Of a stretch of 9,274 nucleotides of DNA, positions 1 to 4,921 are shown piece after piece. Source of the DNA: Deltaproteobacteria bacterium (GTDB lineage Bacteria; Myxococcota_A; Polyangia; HGW-17); the NCBI GenBank assembly GCA_003249585.1, contig QKIM01000268.1, positions 1 to 9,274 of the forward strand. The letters are read 5' to 3'. The position numbers and the translations under genes were made by a program. The first letter of the stretch is position 1. Every line of letters begins with the position of its first letter. The notes beneath the pieces are model-generated. The model had not been told where the DNA came from, ran no database searches, and saw only the letters and a list, made by a program, of their open reading frames with translations.

Positions 1-491
1 CCTGTTCCCAGCTCAAGGATGAGTGCACCGAAGGGTGTGAGGCGCTTTACCCCTACTATATCTCGCCGGAGCTGTGCACGGGCTGCGCCATCTGCGTTCC
101 CCAATGCGGCAAGAAGGCCATCACCATCCCGGGGGGTGAGCGTCGCGCGCTGATCGTCAATCAGGACAAGTGTATCCGCTGTTCCAAGTGCTTCATCATG
201 TGCGAGTACGATAGCATCATCCAGCAGCCCGACGACGACGGCACCCACCCCTACCGGTATCTGGTGAACCTGGACACCTGCGTGAACTGCCTGGTATGCT
301 ACGACCTGTGCCGTTCGTCTGTCGCCGAGGGCGGGCCCGCCGTCAGCGCCATCGAGATGTTCCACCCCGACAACCGGGCGCGCATCGATCAATCCCTGTG
401 TTCCCACTGCGGGGAGTGTGTGGAGTTGACCTTCTGCCCCAACGCCGCCATCTTCGAGGGGCCCGACGAACCCGGTGGGGCCTCCACCTGA
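1..491 (+). CDS. Multi-[4Fe-4S] ferredoxin-domain protein, C-terminal part (NuoF/HymB-like tail)
   Basis: The reading frame is open from base 3 to the TGA at 489-491, giving 162 residues; the N-terminus lies outside the window. Four cysteine clusters are visible. Three are CxxCxxCxxxC (CTGCAICVPQC, CIRCSKCFIMC, CVNCLVCYDLC). The last is CSHCGECVELTFC followed by Pro, with five residues before the fourth Cys. Only this last cluster has the usual Cys-Pro. The start of the fragment (paired Cys, then a YYI-x-PE-x-C-x-GC stretch) resembles the C-terminal ferredoxin extension of NuoF, HndC and HymB-type NAD(P)H-binding flavoprotein subunits of hydrogenases and complex I relatives. A role as a cytoplasmic electron-wire domain follows from the clusters. 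The parent enzyme is inferred; a stand-alone polyferredoxin or another Fe-S oxidoreductase is possible. An outer-membrane protein gene follows after 18 bases, suggesting co-transcription. Confidence 0.85.
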   Translation, partial: CSQLKDECTEGCEALYPYYISPELCTGCAICVPQCGKKAITIPGGERRALIVNQDKCIRCSKCFIMCEYDSIIQQPDDDGTHPYRYLVNLDTCVNCLVCYDLCRSSVAEGGPAVSAIEMFHPDNRARIDQSLCSHCGECVELTFCPNAAIFEGPDEPGGAST

Positions 492-509
492 GACACGGAG
501 CAATATCGC

Positions 510-1820
510 ATGAGGAGAGTGTATCAGTTAGTTCTCGTGATGCTGTTCATCGCCGTCCTGCCGGGCGGTCCCGCCATCGCCAAGAACTGTCCCTCCCAGC
601 TCCCCGCCAACCTCAGGCAGGTGGGAGAGAAGGAGCTCTACTGGGGGATCGAATTCCGCACGGCGTCCTATTTCGTCCGCGAGAAGGACATCTCCATCGA
701 TCCCGCACAGACCAATAATGTGTTCAACGGGTTCGGGGCGCTGAGGTCCATTGTCACCTACACCCCCGACGACTCCCTGAGCTGGCTGAACCTCTACTTC
801 GAGGGAGAGGTCAAGCAGCGCAAGGACGTGGCCAACTGCAACGCCTGGGCGGTCTCCACCGGCAAGGACATGGAGATGATACCCCAGCTTCGCGGGCTCT
901 CGATCTCCATGGACAAATGGGACATGAACGTCAAGGTGGGGCGTCAGAACCTGGTCTTCGGGACCCAGGCGGTCCTGGACAACTTCTTCGACGCCGTGAA
1001 GGTGAGCCGGAAGTTCGGCCGGAAGGTCTCCGTGGAGCTCTTCGGTGGCGTCATGGCCACGGAGCTCACCCGGGAGACTCTGGGCTGCGGATACGAGCAG
1101 TACTACGAGAAGCGCAAGAGCTGGAAGCGCCTGTGCAGCGCTGATTACGGTGACTACCTCATGGCCGGCGCCGTCGTCAACCTCAAGCACTTCCGTCCCC
1201 ACAAGATCGGTATCATGAACCTCTTCCAGTATTCCAGGCTCGACGGAGAGGTCGCCGATGACACCACCCTGCCGGCCTCCTATCCGGAGAACCTGACGAC
1301 CAACTTTGTGTCCGTTTACGCCATGGGCCCCCTCTTCGGCAGCGAATCCACCTCCTACGAGGCCGAGCTCCTGGGCGCCTACAAGATCCACGATAAGGCC
1401 TTCATCCCCGCCCTCTCACTGGGACTTCGCCACCGCATCAAGATCGGGAGCGCCCACCTGGTCCTCCACCCCATGTACTCGGGCGCCCTGCGCACGGGAG
1501 ACGAAGATCTCCACTTCGCCTCTCTCTTCGAGGGATACGATGTGGGGTCCCGTCAGCGGTACGGTCTGTATGACGGCCAGATCTTCTCCATGATGCTCCG
1601 CCTGCGGATGGGGAGTGTCCGCATCGACACGGGGTACCACTACCACACCGAGCGCAACTCCCTGGACTCCATCGACGACGAGCTGGAGGCGGGCGTCACC
1701 TGGTTCATCTGGGGCAAGACCAAGTACCAGCTCAGGGCCCTCTATTCCCTCATCAACGTCGCGGCCGGGGAGCTCCCCATGAGCCACGGCGCGCGGGTGG
1801 TGCTGCGGCTGATCTATTGA
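510..1820 (+). CDS. Outer-membrane beta-barrel (porin / alginate-export-like) protein
   Basis: This 436-residue protein has a Sec signal peptide at about residues 1-24 (two Arg, a hydrophobic core, PAIA before the likely cleavage). The rest has alternating polar and hydrophobic residues, many Tyr, Trp and Phe, and no further hydrophobic helix. It ends in VVLRLIY, a terminal aromatic residue as expected of the beta-signal read by the BAM complex. The segment VGRQNLVFG followed by FFDAVKV (about residues 142-165) recalls the GRQ-x-L-x-FG...FDxV pattern of alginate-export and related porins. The mature chain has four cysteines (27, 110, 193, 209), more than usual for a barrel; they could form disulfides in a loop or periplasmic segment. 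The ATG has GGAG 9 bases upstream. The substrate is unknown. Tight linkage to the Fe-S gene suggests a redox or export partner, but this is inference. Barrel class: fairly sure; family: tentative. Confidence 0.75.
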   Translation: MRRVYQLVLVMLFIAVLPGGPAIAKNCPSQLPANLRQVGEKELYWGIEFRTASYFVREKDISIDPAQTNNVFNGFGALRSIVTYTPDDSLSWLNLYFEGEVKQRKDVANCNAWAVSTGKDMEMIPQLRGLSISMDKWDMNVKVGRQNLVFGTQAVLDNFFDAVKVSRKFGRKVSVELFGGVMATELTRETLGCGYEQYYEKRKSWKRLCSADYGDYLMAGAVVNLKHFRPHKIGIMNLFQYSRLDGEVADDTTLPASYPENLTTNFVSVYAMGPLFGSESTSYEAELLGAYKIHDKAFIPALSLGLRHRIKIGSAHLVLHPMYSGALRTGDEDLHFASLFEGYDVGSRQRYGLYDGQIFSMMLRLRMGSVRIDTGYHYHTERNSLDSIDDELEAGVTWFIWGKTKYQLRALYSLINVAAGELPMSHGARVVLRLIY

Positions 1821-1889
1821 ATAATCCCCTCATATTTGAATTTTCCCGTTTCGCAACGTAGTGAAAAAAGGGGCCAGCCCAAAGGTCCC

Positions 1890-1894
1890 GGGAG
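1890..1894 (+). promoter_or_regulatory. Ribosome binding site that fixes the start of the small exported protein
   Basis: GGGAG lies 6 bases before the ATG at 1901, ideal spacing. An in-frame TTG at 1895 directly abuts the site, so the ATG is the real start. The site is the right half of a TCCCGGGA palindrome (1886-1893). Confidence 0.7.
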
Positions 1895-1900
1895 TTGAAC

Positions 1901-2269
1901 ATGAAACATACCCTCATCGCCCTCGTCACCATTTTCGGCCTCCTGGCCATCCCCGCCACCTCTTCGGCCTGCATCCAGAAGCTCAAGGCCGACAAGACCA
2001 CGGTGAAGGTGGGGGAGACCGTCTCGGTGACCGCCAACATCAAGTGGATTCATCACCCCTGCGTTCTGGACGTGGATGAGGTGAACTTCAAATGGATCGG
2101 CGTCAAGAAACTGTCGAAGATCAAATGGTCCAAGAAGGGGCGCGGCAAATACACGGCGACCTTCAAGGTGAAGATCACCAGCGCGAAGAAGGCCATGATC
2201 AAGATGTGGAGGGAGTGTTCGAAGTCGGGGAAACACGGGACCGAGCTCACCTTCACGGTGACCCGGTAG
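1901..2269 (+). CDS. Small exported Cys/His protein, possible divergent superoxide-reductase-fold domain
   Basis: This 122-residue protein has a signal peptide (about 1-23, ending ATSSA) and a mature chain starting at Cys24. The -3 residue is Ser, so it is only a weak lipobox. The mature part is strand-rich and Lys-rich, with VKVGETVSVTANI, then IHHPC (His51, His52, Cys54), NFKWIGV, KYTATFKVKI, and an ECSKSGKHG segment (Cys106, His112) near the C-terminus. This order recalls the Ig-like ferrous-iron domain of desulfoferrodoxin/neelaredoxin: VKxGE, a His-Pro, an Ixx-WI strand, a TFKVK strand, and a late Cys...His-Gly. Several canonical iron ligands are absent (the N-terminal His and the second His of the EHH motif), and the Cys-to-His spacing is 6 instead of 3. 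It may therefore be a different metal-binding or a structural Ig-like protein. The gene is 80 bases after the barrel gene and converges on the flavin lipoprotein gene with 4 bases between them. Gene: confident; function: not established. Confidence 0.7.
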   Translation: MKHTLIALVTIFGLLAIPATSSACIQKLKADKTTVKVGETVSVTANIKWIHHPCVLDVDEVNFKWIGVKKLSKIKWSKKGRGKYTATFKVKITSAKKAMIKMWRECSKSGKHGTELTFTVTR

Positions 2270-2273
2270 AGGA

Positions 2274-2954
2274 CTATTTCTTCGCCTTGGCGGCGGTGGT
2301 TTTCTTGCCCTTCTTCGCGTCCTTTGCGGCGTCTTTCTTCACGTTCTTCTTCACGTCAATCTTTAAAAAGGCCTTCAGGTAGGTGGCGCGGACCAGATCC
2401 ACGACGTTGAGGATGGCCGAGGTGGACATGGTCGCCTCTGTGAGGGCGTCGATGGCCTTCCCCTTGGGGCCAACCAGGAGTTTGTCCGTGGTGACGCCAT
2501 CCAGTTTGCCGAGCCACTCCTTCTCGATGCGCTCGATGAAGTCGGGGGTCTCCTTGTGGGATGTTATGGCGACCTTGTAGATGTCTCCGTTCTTTTTGAA
2601 CACCACGGTGACGCCGATGGGGACCTTCTTGTTGTAGCCGCGGAACTTCTTGGTCTCCTCGATGGTGAGGGAGTCGATGGCGATCATGGGCTCGCCTTTG
2701 AGCGTGAAGGTTTTGTGGGGGATGGGCATCTTCACCGGTTTGGCGTCGGCGGGGACGATGGAGGGCTTCTTTTGGGGCTCGACCTTCTTTTGGGGCTCGA
2801 CCTTTTGGGGAGGCTGGGCCTTCATGGCTGTGGGCGCTGCCTTCATGGCGGCCATGACCGGGGCCTTCTTGATGGGCTCCTGGTGCTGCTTGTCCGAGCG
2901 CTTCTTGCAGGCGGTGAAGGAAAGGATGAGCGTCAGAATAAACAGTGTTCTCAT
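2274..2954 (-). CDS. FMN-binding-domain lipoprotein (RnfG/NqrC-like)
   Basis: This 226-residue protein opens with a short lipoprotein signal, ILSFTAC, with lipid-bearing Cys16. A flexible linker follows: an Ala/Pro/Met stretch (about 30-50) and two exact VEPQKK repeats (52-63). Residues about 85-190 match the FMN-binding domain of RnfG, NqrC and NosR: GYNKKVPIGVTVVF, a DIYKVAITSHKETP segment (equivalent to the V-x-V-x-SHxETPG strand), then DALTEATMSTSA (169-180). The last is the flavinylation motif Dxx[S/T]GATx[S/T], to which ApbE attaches FMN through the final Thr (here Thr175). Glu173 replaces the normal Gly, so covalent flavinylation is plausible but not assured. The C-terminal 26 residues are almost all Lys, Ala, Asp and Thr, an unusual basic tail. 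The protein is probably anchored to a membrane facing the periplasm and carries electrons there. GGAG lies 6 bases before the ATG. No apbE is in the window. Confidence 0.8.
   Translation of the reverse strand: MRTLFILTLILSFTACKKRSDKQHQEPIKKAPVMAAMKAAPTAMKAQPPQKVEPQKKVEPQKKPSIVPADAKPVKMPIPHKTFTLKGEPMIAIDSLTIEETKKFRGYNKKVPIGVTVVFKKNGDIYKVAITSHKETPDFIERIEKEWLGKLDGVTTDKLLVGPKGKAIDALTEATMSTSAILNVVDLVRATYLKAFLKIDVKKNVKKDAAKDAKKGKKTTAAKAKK
2766..2801 (-). repeat. Perfect tandem duplication, 2 x 18 bases, in the lipoprotein linker
   Basis: Two identical 18-base units (2766-2783 and 2784-2801) encode VEPQKK twice on the minus strand. A partial third copy (PPQK) precedes them in the protein. The repeat lies between the lipid anchor and the FMN domain and probably sets tether length. 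Copy number could vary by slippage. Confidence 0.9.
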
Positions 2955-3036
2955 GGAAATCTCCGGCGTTACAGGGTGAAGGGTCTTGTGCCGGGGCGGT
3001 GTGTCCCGGTGTGGTCGGTGCGTTCCACTCTAAGTA

Positions 3037-3063
3037 TTTTTTTTTCCGATGAAAAGGAAAAAA
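3037..3063. repeat. AT-rich inverted repeat in the divergent region
   Basis: Nine T then CC (3037-3047) is followed by an 8-base loop and GGAAAAAA (3056-3063). TTTTTTCC pairs with GGAAAAAA over 8 base pairs. It stands out in otherwise GC-rich sequence. It could be a curved or UP-element-like promoter region or a regulator site. A terminator role is unlikely because neither neighbouring gene ends here. Confidence 0.5.
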
Positions 3064-3122
3064 GGTTCCGAATGGATGTACACTGCCCTGTGAGGACACG
3101 ATGATTCGCCACATCAGGGCGC

Positions 3123-3150
3123 TGGAAAAGTGCGTGAAGGGTGCTATACC
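3123..3150 (+). promoter_or_regulatory. Candidate sigma70 promoter for the kinase transcript
   Basis: TGGAAA (3123-3128) is 16 bases upstream of TATACC (3145-3150), which has an extended -10 TGC directly before it. This would start the RNA near 3157, about 180 bases upstream of the kinase ATG, with the 25-codon ORF in the leader. It is a prediction by eye. It overlaps the 19-codon ORF at 3101-3160, so both are unlikely to be functional. Confidence 0.35.
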
Positions 3151-3210
3151 TAGTGCGTGATGAAGGAAACCTGACGTGTCCCGCGGGCGATCCCTGTGCG
3201 GAGAGCCTCT

Positions 3211-3215
3211 GAGGG
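3211..3215 (+). promoter_or_regulatory. Ribosome binding site of the 25-codon ORF
   Basis: GAGGG is 6 bases before the ATG at 3222, which is textbook spacing. It is clearly better than anything in front of the kinase ATG and supports translation of the leader ORF. Confidence 0.4.
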
Positions 3216-3221
3216 AACGCG

Positions 3222-3299
3222 ATGGATGATAATCTTGACAAATTCCTGTATTTAAAGGAAGATATGCTTGATCTTCCCGGACGTCCCGGCGATCTTTGA
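3222..3299 (+). CDS. 25-codon leader ORF upstream of the kinase, unknown function
   Basis: The ATG at 3222 has a good Shine-Dalgarno sequence. The frame encodes 25 residues rich in Asp, Leu and Lys (begins MDDNLDKFLYLKEDML) and ends with TGA at 3297-3299. The stop sits in CTT-TGA-C, the same seven bases as the RF2 (prfB) programmed frameshift site, where the stop also follows 25 sense codons in E. coli. A +1 shift here would add 13 codons (FDSTSKAAHPAMVA, counting the Phe of the shifted codon) and end at TGA 3337-3339, which overlaps the kinase start as TGATG. There is no AGGGGG-like stimulator before the stop, and RF2 does not follow. It may be a regulatory leader peptide, a coupling ORF, a gene relic or a chance ORF. 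Confidence 0.35.
   Translation: MDDNLDKFLYLKEDMLDLPGRPGDL
3235..3263 (+). promoter_or_regulatory. Second, weaker promoter candidate close to the kinase
   Basis: A perfect TTGACA -35 (3235-3240) is followed 17 bases later by GAAGAT (3258-3263), which keeps only A2, A5 and T6 of the -10 consensus. It lies inside the 25-codon ORF. Low confidence because of the poor -10. Confidence 0.2.
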
Positions 3300-3338
3300 C
3301 TCGACGTCCAAAGCAGCGCATCCCGCGATGGTGGCTTG

Positions 3339-4913
3339 ATGGAACAGAACGACCCGCTTATCGGTACGACAGTAGGCAATTACGAAGTCATTGAGCTTCT
3401 CGGCGAAGGCGCCATGGGCCAGGTATATCTCGGGGAACACCCGCAGATTGGCCGAAAGGTGGCCATAAAGGTCCTCATCGCGTCCCTGAGCGCCAATCCA
3501 GAGATGGCCGACCGGTTCCTCTCCGAGGCCAAGGCCGTCAACAAAATCAGCCACCCGAACATCATCCAGGTCTTCGACTTCGGCAAGCTCCCCGACGGCC
3601 GCCTCTATCTCACCATGGAGTACCTCGAGGGGATGGATCTGGCGGGCTTCATGCTCGACCACCGCAAACTCAACCTGGAGATGACGGCCCGTCTGCTGCG
3701 CCAGATCTGCAGCGCCCTCGACGCCGCCCACAGCGTGGGTATCGTGCACCGTGACCTCAAACCCGACAACATCTTCATCATCGACACCGGGGATGGCGCC
3801 ATCACCATCAAGATCCTGGACTTCGGCGTGGCCAAGCTCCTCGAGCCTGATTTCGGAGCCAAGCACAAGACCGCCACGGGCCTCATCATGGGGACGCCCT
3901 CCTACATGTGTCCCGAGCAGGCCGCCGGTGACGTCAACGCCATCTCCCCGCGCTCCGACATCTACTCCCTGGGGATCATCGTCTACCAGATGCTCTCGGA
4001 GCGGCTGCCCATCGAGGCCGACATCGTCCCCAAGGTGCTGGTGAAGCACATCGCCGAACCGCCCACCCCCATCTTCGAGTACCTCCCGGAATTTCCCGCC
4101 TTCGTGTGGCAGGTCATCGAGAAGAGTCTCGCCAAGAGCCCCGACGACCGGTACCAGACGGCGGGCGAGTTTTCCAAGGCCTTCGACAGGGCACTGGAGA
4201 ATCTCTCCGACTCCATGATCAACATGAGCTTCGCCGGTACCCGCAGCGCCGCCTCGGCCCTCAACGCCACGCTGGCCGTGACGGGGGGGCGTGAATCCTC
4301 GACCTCTGGGACCCACGTCGAGGGAGAGGCTATTACCTCTCCGGGCCGCAAGGGACTGTTCATCGGTCTGGCCGTGGTGGTCGTGGTCGCCCTGGCCGTG
4401 GGCGTGTTCCTGTACAAAAAGTTGAGCAGCGACGACGGCAACGTGGACTTCAAGAAGACCACGCCGGCCGCGCCCATGAAGGTCGCGGTGATGGCACCCG
4501 TGATGGAAGTGGCCATGGCGCCCGTGATGGAAGCGGCCACGGTGCCCGTCATGGAGACGATCCCAGAGTTCGCCCTCAGCGTCTCCACCAACACGGGGGG
4601 CAAGACCGGGATCACGGTGACCATAGGTGCCGAGAAGCCTGAGCTCAGGCAGACCCCCTTCACTCTCAAACTGAAGAAGGGGACCGCTGTGGTGCTCAAG
4701 CCCGTGGCGTCAAAATACGGTCCCGAACAAAAATTCACTGTAGCCACCGACAAAATAGTGGTATTACAGCCGGTCATAAAGACGACAGGGCATCGTGTCA
4801 CGAGACCCAGGCACCCAAGAACGCCCAGGGTTATGAAGGTCGTGGTCATGAAGCGGCCCCGGGTGCCCATGAGCATGAAGATCGGCGAAGGCACCATCAA
4901 GGTCATGTGGTAG
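3339..4913 (+). CDS. Membrane-anchored Ser/Thr protein kinase (Hanks type, PknB-like)
   Basis: The 524-residue product has a complete N-terminal kinase domain (about 15-285): glycine loop GEGAMGQVY (22-30), VAIK lysine 44, helix-C Glu63, catalytic HRDLKPDN (137-144, an RD kinase), DFG (161-163), activation loop with GTPSYMCPEQ (185-194; CPE in place of APE) and SDIYSLG (206-212). A Ser/Thr-rich juxtamembrane segment leads to one transmembrane helix (about 339-359). Outside the membrane come three Met/Pro repeats (383-406), a PEGA-like stretch (about 411-470, with TPFTLKLKKGT) and a basic Arg/Lys tail. It should phosphorylate cytoplasmic Ser/Thr targets in response to an envelope signal; the targets are unknown. 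ATG 3339 is chosen because the in-frame TTG at 3336 has no better site. Neither has a strong ribosome binding site, and the ATG overlaps an upstream stop (TGATG), so coupling is possible. The TPR-PEGA gene follows directly. Confidence 0.95.
   Translation: MEQNDPLIGTTVGNYEVIELLGEGAMGQVYLGEHPQIGRKVAIKVLIASLSANPEMADRFLSEAKAVNKISHPNIIQVFDFGKLPDGRLYLTMEYLEGMDLAGFMLDHRKLNLEMTARLLRQICSALDAAHSVGIVHRDLKPDNIFIIDTGDGAITIKILDFGVAKLLEPDFGAKHKTATGLIMGTPSYMCPEQAAGDVNAISPRSDIYSLGIIVYQMLSERLPIEADIVPKVLVKHIAEPPTPIFEYLPEFPAFVWQVIEKSLAKSPDDRYQTAGEFSKAFDRALENLSDSMINMSFAGTRSAASALNATLAVTGGRESSTSGTHVEGEAITSPGRKGLFIGLAVVVVVALAVGVFLYKKLSSDDGNVDFKKTTPAAPMKVAVMAPVMEVAMAPVMEAATVPVMETIPEFALSVSTNTGGKTGITVTIGAEKPELRQTPFTLKLKKGTAVVLKPVASKYGPEQKFTVATDKIVVLQPVIKTTGHRVTRPRHPRTPRVMKVVVMKRPRVPMSMKIGEGTIKVMW
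4485..4556 (+). repeat. Three 24-base repeats encoding a Met/Pro linker in the kinase
   Basis: Units at 4485-4508, 4509-4532 and 4533-4556 encode AVMAPVME, VAMAPVME and AATVPVME. The first two are nearly identical at DNA level and the third has diverged. They lie just after the transmembrane helix and form a methionine-rich extracytoplasmic spacer. Confidence 0.85.
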
Positions 4914-4916
4914 GAG
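4912..4916 (+). promoter_or_regulatory. Ribosome binding site overlapping the kinase stop codon
   Basis: AGGAG sits 5 bases before ATG 4922 and shares bases with the kinase TAG (4911-4913). It selects ATG 4922 over the in-frame GTG at 4907 and points to coupled translation of kinase and TPR-PEGA protein. Confidence 0.75.
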
Positions 4917-4921
4917 CGAAC

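Larger units (their letters stand above)
2955..3338. other. Divergent intergenic region between flavin lipoprotein and kinase genes
   Basis: This 384-base stretch holds no large gene. From left to right it contains the lipoprotein ribosome binding site, a T9 tract with a matching A-tract that can form an AT hairpin (3037-3063), a 19-codon ORF (3101-3160, preceded by TGAGGA), an extended -10 promoter candidate (3123-3150), a 25-codon ORF (3222-3299) and the TGATG junction at the kinase start. It must hold promoters for both divergent genes. I found no convincing minus-strand promoter for the lipoprotein by eye. Confidence 0.6.

Noticed and set aside
528..1391. Minus-strand open frame opposite the barrel protein
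   Set aside because: It is an antisense shadow with biased composition. The plus-strand gene has a signal peptide, ribosome binding site and terminal beta-signal.
1821..1900. Promoter for the small exported protein (TTGAAT at 1836-1841)
   Set aside because: There is no acceptable -10 at 16-18 bases. The gene may be read from upstream.
1961..1972. Lipobox in the small exported protein
   Set aside because: The residues before Cys24 are Ser-Ser-Ala, and the -3 position lacks Leu, Val or Ile. Ordinary signal peptidase cleavage is as likely.
3101..3160. A 19-codon ORF preceded by TGAGGA
   Set aside because: It overlaps the better promoter candidate, has no recognisable peptide and no downstream coupling. 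Kept only as a note in the intergenic entry.
2356..3321. Minus-strand 321-codon frame spanning the lipoprotein gene and the intergenic region
   Set aside because: Its product is Arg/His/Pro-rich out-of-frame translation over the lipoprotein coding region, with no recognisable domain.
3222..3339. prfB (peptide chain release factor 2) 5' end
   Set aside because: The frameshift heptamer matches, but no RF2 sequence follows and the shifted frame stops after 13 codons. At most it is a relic.
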